Source of the DNA: Heracleum sosnowskyi | Lineage: Eukaryota; Streptophyta; Magnoliopsida; Apiales; Apiaceae | Assembly (NCBI GenBank): GCA_030848705.1 | Contig: CM061245.1 | Coordinates: 66,738,006 to 66,802,005, forward strand | Direction: 5' to 3' | Length of the DNA: 64,000 nt | Shown: positions 1-9,400 of the stretch, piece after piece | How positions within the stretch are numbered: the stretch's first letter is position 1 | Layout of the letters: the number at the start of each line of letters is the position of its first letter | Position numbers and translations under genes: made by a program | Notes under the pieces: model-generated | Told to the model about the DNA's origin: nothing | What the model saw: only the letters and a program-made list of their open reading frames with translations | Database searches by the model: none

Positions 1-1210
1 ATGTCTCAGATTTATCTTCAACAGTTGCCATAAGAGCATAGCTGACATCTTCATCAGAATCTGAAGTGTCTGCCCAGTCTATTCCTTTAGTGATGAGTGC
101 TTTCTCAGATTTTCCTTTCTTGCACTCTGGAGCATAATGACCCATCTCTTTACACTTGTAGCACTGGATCTCAGACTTGTCCTTCTTTCCATACTTGGTA
201 TCCCTTCCTTCAGATTTTCTGAAACTCTTTCTTTCAGAGTTTGAATCTTTCCTCGAGAATCTTTTTCCCTTCTTGAAGTTCTTAAAACCCATCTTCTTGA
301 AGGTTTTCACCATCAAAGCAGCCATTTGCATCAGTTGTTCTTCATCATCCTCAGATTCAGAAGAAGCATCACAGTTTGAATCACCATCAGAGTTTGATGA
401 CTCACTTTCAGAGTTTATGACCAAAGCTTTTCCCTTAGCTTTCTTCATGAGTTTTTCTTCAACTTTGAGAGCTACAGATTTTGTCTTCTTTCCAGACCTT
501 TTGTTTCTTTGTTCTATCTCAAGTTCATAAGTTTTAAGGAACCCATAAATTTCATCAAGATCTGTTTCTGCAAGATCATAATTATCTCTTATTGATGTTG
601 CCTTTAAATCCCATTTTTCAGGTAGAGATAGTAGAAACTTGAGATTTGACTCTTCAAGATCATATTCTTTATCAACAAGAGACAAATCATTCAACAATTT
701 ACAGAATCTGTCATATGTATCTGTCAAAGTTTCATCAGATCTAGAGTCAAAGTGTTCATATTCCTGTGTTAAAATAGTCTTCATGTTCTTCTTTATAGCA
801 CTTGTTCCTTGACACCTGACTTCTAAAGCATCCCAGATTTCTTTGGCAGTCTTGCAACCAATAACTCTGTTAGACATGACATTATCTAAGGCACTATGAA
901 GAAGATGTCTAACTTTTGCATCCTTCGCAATTGATGAGATGTCCTCAGGAGTCATATCTTTCTTTTCCTTCGGAACAGTCTTTTGTTCTTGACCAGCAAC
1001 TACAGGAGACAGTTTAGTTGGCATATGAGGACCATCATAGATTCTATCAAGGTATTCTGGATCTGTGGCTTCTAGAAACATGGTCATCTTAACCTTCCAT
1101 ATTGGATATTCCACTGGTTTGAGCATTGGAACCCTGATTGACTCATATCGACTTACAGAAGCAGATTGAACCTTTTGAGCAATAGAACCTTCCTGAGAGT
1201 TTTCAGTCAT
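1..1210 (-). CDS. Copia gag polyprotein, element A (partial, C-terminus off the window)
   Basis: Structural Gag that would assemble the cytoplasmic particle and bind element RNA. The start is the ATG at 1210-1208, the first after the PBS, giving MTENSQEGS. The frame is open for ~403 codons to the window edge. The N-terminal half resembles copia gag polypeptides (UBN2/DUF4219 type), with a P-x-Y-x-x-W motif near residue 32 and a helical capsid-like region. A basic linker follows, then one CCHC zinc knuckle, CYKCKEMGHYAPEC. After it come acidic residues and a YALMA motif, the counterpart of the LALMA found after the first knuckle in the other gag genes. Serine/aspartate-rich runs repeat the codons for NSES/NSDG. 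It looks intact in the visible part. Confidence 0.88.
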   Translation of the reverse strand, partial: MTENSQEGSIAQKVQSASVSRYESIRVPMLKPVEYPIWKVKMTMFLEATDPEYLDRIYDGPHMPTKLSPVVAGQEQKTVPKEKKDMTPEDISSIAKDAKVRHLLHSALDNVMSNRVIGCKTAKEIWDALEVRCQGTSAIKKNMKTILTQEYEHFDSRSDETLTDTYDRFCKLLNDLSLVDKEYDLEESNLKFLLSLPEKWDLKATSIRDNYDLAETDLDEIYGFLKTYELEIEQRNKRSGKKTKSVALKVEEKLMKKAKGKALVINSESESSNSDGDSNCDASSESEDDEEQLMQMAALMVKTFKKMGFKNFKKGKRFSRKDSNSERKSFRKSEGRDTKYGKKDKSEIQCYKCKEMGHYAPECKKGKSEKALITKGIDWADTSDSDEDVSYALMATVEDKSET

Positions 1211-1260
1211 GATTATACTTGTGTTTTAGATCAATAAACTGTATATATTAAACAACCTTG

Positions 1261-1272
1261 GCTCTGATACCA
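1261..1272 (-). other. Primer-binding site of element A
   Basis: On the minus strand this reads TGGTATCAGAGC, complementary to the 3' end of plant initiator-Met tRNA, the usual primer of plant copia elements. It lies 2 nt inside the LTR end. Confidence 0.9.
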
Positions 1273-1274
1273 AT

Positions 1275-1767
1275 TGTTAGTCCGAATACACAATATAATC
1301 AAGATATGTATGAGAATAACAATAAAGAACACTGTTTATGAACAATAAACTGAATTATATTAAATAACTCTTCTCTCAGTGATGTAAAATATCATAGAGA
1401 GCTGCTAGGTTACAAGAATAATGTATTCAGTATTCGCATTCCTTTTAGGGTTAACCTATCTGTGTTTATATAATACACAGTTACATAATCAATCTCTAAT
1501 TGATATTCCTATAAATTAGCTATACAATTTATATCAATTTAGGATTGCTTCTGTCTTCTGTCCCGTTTCTTTAGCTATCTCAATATATCTTGCTTCTTTC
1601 CATCTTCAAGATATATTGATTCTTGAATCTTCAATGTCAGCACCGACAGCTAAATAAACTCTCATCCCGTCAGACTTTATCAAACTCTGACTGGCTTCTA
1701 GCATAAACTCTGATGAGTACCTGTTGCTTAAATACTGATAAATAATCATCAGCAATTATATCTAACA
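1275..1767 (-). repeat. 5' LTR of element A (493 bp)
   Basis: Bounded by TGTTAG (1275) and CTAACA (ending 1767), so it has 6-bp terminal inverted repeats and TG...CA ends. The inner border is next to the PBS. A minus-strand TATATAA lies near 1465-1473 and is a plausible U3/R promoter. The other LTR is outside the window, so no age estimate is possible. Confidence 0.88.
1465..1473 (-). promoter_or_regulatory. Putative TATA box in LTR of element A
   Basis: Reads TTATATAAA on the coding strand, within the LTR about 255 nt upstream of the gag ATG. Assigned from sequence and position only. Confidence 0.5.
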
Positions 1768-2704
1768 ATTGGGTATAGGAGGGGAAGGAGGTTCGTTTAT
1801 CGTTTCATTTGGCTCTTCCAAAGGCTCTTCGACTGTGGTTAGAGGTTGTGGGTTTGCAACCTCCTGGTCTGGAATGGCCACTGAGGGCTCTGGATCAACA
1901 TCCATTGGTTGTGGCACAGGAGCCAGTTCAGGTTCAGGAATGTTACCTTCATTTACCTGTTCCCCTGGGGGTAGAAGTGGTAGGGGCACCGTTCTTAGAT
2001 AGTCTGTGAGAACAGTGGGTACCCCTGGAAGATAGTTGTTCTTCCTAATGAGAGCGGTTATTGCATTGCTCTTCATCTTCATGCACTCCATGGTCTCCTC
2101 TTCGGCGAATGTCTCGCGCTCATCATCTGTTAAGATATCATTGAGAATTAGCTGTAGGAACCTAGGATAGAAACAAAGCACATCATTAGTTATGCATGTT
2201 CTTTCATCCAGTGGTCCCATGCACAGAATGACTTGATCGATCAATAGCCTTCCTATGTTAATTTGCCTATTGTTCGCAATGGCAAACCCTATCTTTTGAA
2301 GGAATAAGGGAATACCATGCAGATTTGTTAGCTTGGCAGTAAAAACATGGATTAGGGTATGAAAGAAAAAGTTCCATGCCTTTGGCAAGTAATGCTTAAG
2401 GAACTCTCCCACAAAGAAGTTAGGTTGTTGACTTCTTATGAGAGTGAAGAAAGCATGTATCTCCTCAGTTGTGGGATCCGGAACAAGGTTTTCTGTAAGA
2501 AAATGTAGGATTCTATTGAAATCATGTTCCGTCACCCTTATTGTTCTGCCCCCTGGCACAACAAAACTGAAGGATCTCACATTATTCTCACTTGTATCTG
2601 TGGCGGATGTGTACAACGCAGTCAATTGATCGATGCAAAGGACCACGGGAGTACTCAAAGAATATGCCACTAATGAACGTGTGTTCAGAAACTCTGCCCA
2701 TGCA
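1768..2704 (-). pseudogene. ORF3 of element C, middle part (interrupted by A and B)
   Basis: Continuation of the ORF3 that starts at 15844 on the minus strand. Element B was inserted after about codon 28, and element A ends the frame at 1767. The segment is open throughout and encodes the family N-terminal domain, including YPRF near residue 206 counted from the ATG, as in B (203) and D (204). A proline/glutamate-rich linker follows (PEPELAPVPQPMDVDPEP). The rest of the gene lies left of the window beyond A. The protein family is the accessory ORF found downstream of pol in many Sirevirus-like elements; its function is unknown. The copy is broken by insertion rather than point mutation. Confidence 0.8.
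1768..2704 (-). mobile_element. Element C, left segment (part of ORF3)
   Basis: Piece of element C between insertions A and B. Its right end (atgca, 2700-2704) is the left target duplication made by B and matches 15760-15764. Joining across B restores the ORF3 frame. Confidence 0.88.
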
Positions 2705-4062
2705 TGAAAGGCATATGTTTTGGCCTATTAATATTCCGAGGAAACAACTTAAGTTAAACAAGTCTGTAATAAGTAAATAATAAGTTAATATGTCACAGGA
2801 ATCTCAGATAGTTTTATCTGTCAAGAGAATGGAGAATTAAAGTCATCCTACAGATTTGAAGATATACTACATTGAAAGAAGTTCAATTATTTGTTCAAGC
2901 CTCAGTGAAGTCTTCAAAGAAGTGGATTTATTAAAGTGACAGAGGTTTCAGATTTGTGATAGCAAATGTACAGGTTACAAAGGTTGATCAACAGTCAAAA
3001 GCAGACAATGAACCACAACTTAAAGTCAAGATGAAGAACAGACATTGAAGTTAGTCATTTATGAACCAGACAGTGCATCAAATGACAACATCAGACAATG
3101 GATATTCTTCAGCAGATCAAGTGGTTCAAGCATTGGTTTTACTATTCTATAAGGATTTAAGTTCTATTGTAAATTAGTTATTAATTTATTTATTAATTTA
3201 ATTCATCAGAATTAATTTAGTAAATAAATTAAGTAATTAATTTATTGAATAAATTAATTCTTCAGAATTAATTTGTGAAGTAAATTAATTATTAGAATTA
3301 ATTTAGAATTAGAATTTGAATTAAATTAGAATTATGTAATTAAAATCAACTGGAATGACTACCCAGGATAGTCATACCGGTAGTCATACCGGTAGTCATC
3401 CCGATAGTCATCCCGGTTGATTTTAAGTAATTCTAATATAATTCACATTAATTCAGATAGTCATGCTAAGCCTTTGGATAGTCATTCCAGTACAAATTGG
3501 ATAGTCATTCCAGTACAAATCGGATAGTCATTCCAAAGGTAAAAAGAAACAGAACGTGCAGAAGTGTACTGATCCACTTGATTAGTACAAAAGGAAAAGT
3601 AATCAGAAGAAAGACATCATCAAGAACATTACATCAAAAACATTTTCCTGTCAAGAACTCTGCCGTGCTCATTTCTTCTGCAAATTAATTCTAGAATCTT
3701 TATGTTAAATCTAAACCACTAGAATTCATTTACTTGTACTGCTTTGATTATCTAGCGGATTTTTATCTCTAGAACGTATCTCAAATTATCAAATATTGTT
3801 ATATCTTTTTATTACAAAAATAGATAAATTCATGTCGAATTTATTCTAGATTTGTTTTAATTAGTTTGAGATCCAATCTTGTAATCAGTATCATATTTGT
3901 AACACCCTTCAAGTTTAATAGAGTTTTATTTAACTTGAATCTTGTTTCATTTTATTCCGCATCAATTTGTTCCTAAACAGTTAAATCATTTAAAGAACAA
4001 ATTCGATAAAACGGTATAGTTTGTATTCAACCCCCCTTCTACAAACTTATCAGGACCTAACA
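2705..4062 (+). repeat. 5' LTR of element B (1,358 bp)
   Basis: Starts TGAAAGGCAT and ends GACCTAACA next to the PBS. A middle block of alternating ATTAATTTA runs (about 3175-3330) is very AT-rich. It is followed by a cluster of ATAGTCAT/ATGACTAT repeats (3355-3420 and 3455-3535). The U5 end carries a C-run (TTCAACCCCCCTTCTAC) also found at the ends of the C, D, E, F and G LTRs. The small open frame at 3497-3688 is part of the LTR and is not called a gene. Confidence 0.95.
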
Positions 4063-4064
4063 AT

Positions 4065-4076
4065 TGGTATCAGAGC
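4065..4076 (+). other. Primer-binding site of element B
   Basis: TGGTATCAGAGC, complementary to the 3' end of initiator-Met tRNA, 2 nt after the LTR end. Confidence 0.93.
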
Positions 4077-4168
4077 CTTTTGATTGATATACAAATCAAA
4101 GATCCAATTGTTTTGAGATTTTTCTTTTAAACTCTGATTTTTTATTTAAATTCTAAAAATCTCAAAAG

Positions 4169-6409
4169 ATGTCTACTACACAGAAAGTGGGGACAGTTAA
4201 AATCCCAATATTCAGCAAGGAGCATTATTCAATGTGGAAGAAGAAAATGCTCCTATTTCTTAAGGTTGCAAATCCTAAATATATTGATGTGCTGAAGAAA
4301 GGTCCCAAACTCCCTATGATTATTGAGGAAGAGATAACAGTGGATAACGTTGTTACTAGGCCTGCTAGTATGTACCCTAAAGATCCCAAGGAGTACACTC
4401 CTGATGAGAAAGAGGATGTTACCTTGGATTCCTGTCTACAGTTGATCCTTATTGAAAGTCTTGATCCTGTCATGCATAATCATGTTCTAAATTGTGAAAC
4501 TGCCAAACACATTTGGGGAACAATAGAGATAATCAATGAGGGGACAGAGGAAGTTAGGGAGAATATGCTGGAAATTCTCACTTCACAATATGAGCATTTC
4601 AGATCAAATCCAGGTGAAGGTATCTCTCAGGTGTTTGAGAGATACAACAAATTAATCAATGATCTAAATCTCAATGGGAAGCACTACACCAACAAAGAGA
4701 TTAACAAGAAGTTCCTTCTTACCCTTCCACCTCATTTGGAGCACAAGATATCTGCTATTAGAGAAGCAAGAGACATGAATGAGCTTGCTTTGGAAAGATT
4801 GTATGGTGTCTTGAAGACCTATGAGCTGGAGCAGATTCAACAGAAGGAGCTGTATGGAACTGGAAGGATTGTTGGTACCTCCACTGCATTGGCTGCTGAA
4901 GTCCCACAGAAACTGGAAGTGAAGGCTGTTCAACCTTCCAGTTCTCACATGAATGTTATTGATGCTGAATATGGATTAACATCCATTGATCAATCTGGTG
5001 GTGACTTCTATTCTTTGGAAGAACTTGATCAGCTGGAGGATGGTGATTTGGCTTTGATAGTCAGAAAGTTTGGGAAGTTTAGATTCAAGAGGAATCCCAA
5101 TCTTAAGTTCAGACCCAGATTTCAGAGAGGTGGATCTTCATCTTCAAGTGGCACAAGGGGTGGCTACAAAACTGGAACTGTGGAAAGGAGTATAATCAGA
5201 TGCTACAATTGCAATGAGTTGGGTCACTTTGCTACTGAGTGCAGAAAGCCAAAGCAAGTGACTAGAAACACATTTGATTCTAGCAAGAAGAACAAGATTG
5301 GGAAGGCCTATGTTGCTGAAGGAAAGAGTTGGGATGACACTGACAGTGATGAAGAAGCAGGTGAGATTGGGAACCTTGCTTTAATGGCTAAAGAGGAAAG
5401 CACTTCATCCAGATACATGTCAGAGGTAACCTTTACTGACGCTGAAATGATTTATCATCTTGGTGGCACCATAAGTTGTGCACGCACTGAAAATGATAGA
5501 ATAAATCTTTTAAACACAAATCTTGAAAAGGAATTAAAAGATTTGAAACTTGTGCATGTTAATCAGGATGAACTTAATGAGAAAATTGCTTTTCTGGAGA
5601 ATAGGGTTAAATGTTATATTCAACTGGAAACCATTCTCAAAGAGCAGATTAGTGAGCTCAAAACCAAAGCTAATGCCTATTACAACTCTTGTAAGACGGC
5701 TAAAGAAATTTTCAATAAACAAGCTATTGGTAATCATGTCAGTATAGGTTATGATTATAATGAGGCTATAGGATTGCTTGGTATTAATACACCTTGTAGG
5801 GTCAGAGAAGAAGGAAAGGCTGTTCCTTATATTCTTAAGGGTATTAAAACACCCTTCTGTAAGGAGTCTGAGGCAGAGCCTCTGAATGAATCTTCTATCA
5901 TTATTGCTGAGGAGATTCATGAAGAAGATGTTGCCTTAGAAGCTGAGAAATCCAAAAAGTGTGTATCTGATATTCCAGTCAAAGTTGCTACAACTAAAAA
6001 GGCTAAATCAGATATCCATAAATTGGATCAAAACAACTGTAGAACTAACATGCTTGCTATTAATTCTTCTCATAAAGCATGTGGTGTGGGTAATTGCATG
6101 TCTTGTGCTTTTAATGTTATGTATGCTTTCTTTAATAAAAAGCATGTATCTAGTGATAAGACTGCTCCACGTCAACATGTTAATAATAAGAAGCATGTTA
6201 AAACAAAGACTACTAGTCCTCCTCAGACTAGAGTGGATTCATTTATCCCTAAGCCTACTCAGAAATGTGTTAAGGCTGGTTATAAATGGAAACGCTCTTA
6301 TGTGAAAGAGGATGAAGTAGTTTTAGTTAGAAATGTTGTTTTGCCTGACAAAGGCCAGTTCTTTAAGTATGCCGGACCCAATCAATTTTGGGCTCCGAAG
6401 AAGGACTAA
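4169..6409 (+). CDS. Gag polyprotein of element B
   Basis: A 746-residue Gag, long for copia but normal for Sirevirus-like elements. The start is the first ATG after the PBS. Residues ~1-230 are the copia gag (UBN2-like) capsid region. A zinc knuckle CYNCNELGHFATEC is at 345-358, followed by an acidic stretch and LALMA. Residues ~430-520 are a coiled-coil-like region, and a Lys-rich C-terminal tail ends in GPNQFWAPKKD. The second CCHC knuckle of the C, D and G proteins is missing here, but the CX4CX2C cysteine motif is present (638-646). The stop overlaps the pol frame, which is -1 relative to gag and open from 6367. A donor-like GAG/GTAACC at 5425/5426 could join gag to pol in frame. Confidence 0.95.
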   Translation: MSTTQKVGTVKIPIFSKEHYSMWKKKMLLFLKVANPKYIDVLKKGPKLPMIIEEEITVDNVVTRPASMYPKDPKEYTPDEKEDVTLDSCLQLILIESLDPVMHNHVLNCETAKHIWGTIEIINEGTEEVRENMLEILTSQYEHFRSNPGEGISQVFERYNKLINDLNLNGKHYTNKEINKKFLLTLPPHLEHKISAIREARDMNELALERLYGVLKTYELEQIQQKELYGTGRIVGTSTALAAEVPQKLEVKAVQPSSSHMNVIDAEYGLTSIDQSGGDFYSLEELDQLEDGDLALIVRKFGKFRFKRNPNLKFRPRFQRGGSSSSSGTRGGYKTGTVERSIIRCYNCNELGHFATECRKPKQVTRNTFDSSKKNKIGKAYVAEGKSWDDTDSDEEAGEIGNLALMAKEESTSSRYMSEVTFTDAEMIYHLGGTISCARTENDRINLLNTNLEKELKDLKLVHVNQDELNEKIAFLENRVKCYIQLETILKEQISELKTKANAYYNSCKTAKEIFNKQAIGNHVSIGYDYNEAIGLLGINTPCRVREEGKAVPYILKGIKTPFCKESEAEPLNESSIIIAEEIHEEDVALEAEKSKKCVSDIPVKVATTKKAKSDIHKLDQNNCRTNMLAINSSHKACGVGNCMSCAFNVMYAFFNKKHVSSDKTAPRQHVNNKKHVKTKTTSPPQTRVDSFIPKPTQKCVKAGYKWKRSYVKEDEVVLVRNVVLPDKGQFFKYAGPNQFWAPKKD

Positions 6410-6426
6410 TCAATCTGATATTGCAG
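5426..6426 (+). other. Putative gag-pol intron of element B
   Basis: Donor-like GAG/GTAACC (intron starts 5426) and acceptor-like GATATTGCAG/GG (intron ends 6426) both fall on codon boundaries. Removal would fuse Gag residue 419 to Pol at GVKQVN in frame, dropping the coiled coil and C-terminal cysteines. Equivalent sites exist in C, D, F and G. Splicing is inferred, not shown. Confidence 0.45.
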
Positions 6427-9400
6427 GGAGTTAAACAGGTAAACCGAGTTATGTGGATTCTGGACAGTGGCTGTTCAAGGCATATGACCGGAGATAGAGC
6501 CCTGCTATCAGATATGATTGTGAAAGCTGGCCCAGTAGTTACCTTTGGAGATAACAGCAAGGGTATTACGAAAGGATATGGCTGTTTGAAGTACGGAAAT
6601 GTTATCATTGAAGATGTTTCATTTGTGGAAGGTCTGACGTTCAATCTTCTCAGCATCAGTCAGTTCTGTGACAGAGGATATGCTGTTTCCTTTGAAAGAG
6701 AGAAGTGTCAGATCACTCACAAGAAGAATGGAAAGCCTGCTCTTCAAGGAGTAAGGAAAGGTGACTTGTTCATAGCTGATCTGAACTCGGGATTCAAAGA
6801 TGAAGTGAATTGTTTTTATGCTAAAGCTTCATCAGATGATAGTTGGCTATGGCACAAGAAGATGTCTCACCTTAACTTCAAAACTATGAACTCTTTAGTC
6901 AAGAGGGAATTAGTTAGAGGTTTGCCTCAGATGGAATTTACACAGGAAGGACTGTGTGAGGCATGTCAGAAGGGAAAGTCAAAGAAAGCTTCTCACAAGG
7001 GCACTGACACATCTTCAATAACTGAACCTCTTCAGCTACTGCACATGGATTTGTTTGGTCCAGTTAATGTGATGTCCATGTCAAAGAAACAATATGCACT
7101 TGTGATTGTTGATGACTATTCAAAATATACATGGGTTTTATTCCTACATTCCAAGGATGAGACCCCATTCCTGGTGATTAGCCATGTAAAGTTGATTGAG
7201 CTGGATTCTAGATTCCCTGTTAGAGCCATAAGGTCAGATAATGGTACGGAATTCAAGAATGCCATTCTGAATGACTTTTGTGCTGATAAAGGAATAACAA
7301 GACAGTATTCTGCCCCTAGAACTCCTCAACAAAATGGAGTAGTGGAAAGAAAGAATCGTACATTGATTGAGGCTGCTAGGACTATGTTAAGTGAGTCCAA
7401 ACTTCCAATGTACTTTTGGGCTGAAGCAGCGAATACAGCTTGTTATACTCAGAATCGAACTTTAATCAACAAAGACCTAATGAAGACTCCGTATGAGATC
7501 ATGAACAACAAGAAACCAACTGTCAAGTACTTTCATGTATTTGGAGCAAAATGCTTTGTGCTTTTAGATGAGAATGTTAAACGTGGCAAGTTTGAGGCAA
7601 AGGCACAAGAAGCCATTTTTGTTGGTTATTCCAGAAGATCTTACAGGGTTTATGTAGTTGGCAGTCACACAGTAAAGGAAAGTGTCAATGTTACTTTTGA
7701 TGACACTAAGTTCCCCAATATCCAAAAAGAAGATTCATCTGAAGAGCTGAAGTTTGATAACTTGCCAGACTCAGAATCAGATGATGAAGCCCCACCTGAA
7801 GTTATTGCTGGTGATGATAATAACAATGATGATAATGATCCTGGTGATGGTGGTGGAAACACTGGTAACAATGGAGATACCACCAGCACTGGAGAAGGAT
7901 CATCAAGGCAAACAGGCAACAACTCAGGGGGAGCAAATGAAGGATCAGCTAGTCACTCACAACATCAAAGTGAATTTCAAGGTGAATCATCAAGATCAAA
8001 TCTTCCAAGACAGACTGTATGGAATAGAGCTCATCCTTTTGAGTTGATCATTGGTGATCCAGATGTTGGAGTTAAAACTAGAAGAGCTTCTCAGAATGAA
8101 TGTCTTTTCTCAGCATTTTTATCTAAAATGGAGCCAAAGAAAACTGAGGAAGCACTAACTGATCCAGATTGGGTGATTGCTATGCAAGATGAACTCAATC
8201 AGTTTGAACAACAACAAGTCTGGAAGCTGGTACCCAGGCCAAAGAACAAGAAAGTAGTTGGTACTAGATGGGTATACAGGAACAAGCTAGATGAGGATGG
8301 CATTGTTACAAGGAACAAGGCAAGACTGGTTGCACAAGGGTATTCTCAAGCTGAAGGCATTGATTATGATGAAACCTATGCACCAGTGGCTAGACTTGAG
8401 GCCATCAGGATGTTCTTAGCATTTGCTGCTTACTCCAATTTTAAAGTCTATCAAATGGATGTTAAGAGTGCATTCCTGAATGGTGAACTTGATGAAGAAG
8501 TGTATGTGGAACAGCCCCCTGGCTTTGAAAATCAGGAACTGCTAGACTTTGTGTACTTTCTCTTCAAGGCTATCTATGGTCTTAAACAAGCCCCAAGAAA
8601 ATGGTATGACACTCTCTCTGGTTTTCTTTTAGAAAATGGTTTTGTTAGAGGTATCATAGACAAAACTCTTTTTTCAAAGAAACACAAAAATGATATGATA
8701 TTAGTCCAAGTCTATGTGGATGACATCATATTTGGGTCTACTAATGATAATCTCTGTAAGAGATTTGCTGAGCTTATGCAGAGTAAGTTTGAAATGAGTA
8801 TGATGGGTGAGCTGAAGTTCTTTCTTGGATTACAAGTAAGTCAAAGGTCAAATGGAATATTTATTTGTCAATCCAAGTATCTCAAAGAACTCCTCAAGAA
8901 GTATCACATGGAGGATTCAGCATCAGCAAGGACTCCATCTCCAACAGGAATCAAACTTGGAGCTTCTGACAAATCTATCAAGGTAGATGTTACAAGCTAC
9001 AGAGGTATGATTGGCTCCTTACTCTATCTTACTGCTAGTAGACCAGATATTATGTATGCTACATGCTTGTGTGCAAGGTTCCAAGCGGACCCTAGAGATG
9101 TTCATCTCGTTGCTGTGAAAAGAATCTTGAGATATCTTAAGGGTACACCTAATCTAGGTATCTGGTACCCTAAAGATTCTGGTTTTAATCTTGTTGGATA
9201 TACAGATTCTGATTATGCAGGTAGTGTTGTGGATAGAAAGAGTACCTCTGGGAGTTGTCAATTCCTAGGAGGTAGGTTGATTTCCTGGTATAGCAAGAAA
9301 CAGCAAACAGTTTCCAATTCAACAGCAGAAGCTGAATATATTGCTGCTGGAAGCTGTTGTGCTCAGATCTTATGGATACGGAATCAATTAAAGGACTATG

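Larger units (their letters stand above)
1..1767 (-). mobile_element. Retroelement A, Ty1/copia, 5' part (LTR, PBS, gag), cut by the left window edge
   Basis: Read on the minus strand, the segment has a complete 5' LTR, a primer-binding site and the first ~400 codons of gag before it leaves the window. The LTR is only 493 bp, much shorter than those of the other elements here. The element sits in the minus-strand ORF3 of element C: the C reading frame stops exactly at the LTR edge (1767/1768). Its other end and second target-site copy are outside the window; the candidate right-hand 5-bp target site is attgg (1768-1772). Confidence 0.9.

Noticed and set aside
177..530. Plus-strand open frame of 117 codons at the left edge
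   Set aside because: Antisense shadow of the intact minus-strand gag of element A; the Phe/Ser-rich composition is what the complement of a Lys/Glu/Asp-rich gene gives.
3497..3688. 63-codon frame, repeated identically at 15194-15385
   Set aside because: It lies in both LTRs of B, so its identity reflects LTR duplication; it includes the ATAGTCATTCC repeats and has no recognisable protein features.
6367..6409. -1 ribosomal frameshift between gag and pol of B
   Set aside because: The overlap contains no canonical X-XXY-YYZ slippery heptamer, and D has gag and pol in the same frame, so frameshifting cannot be the shared mechanism.
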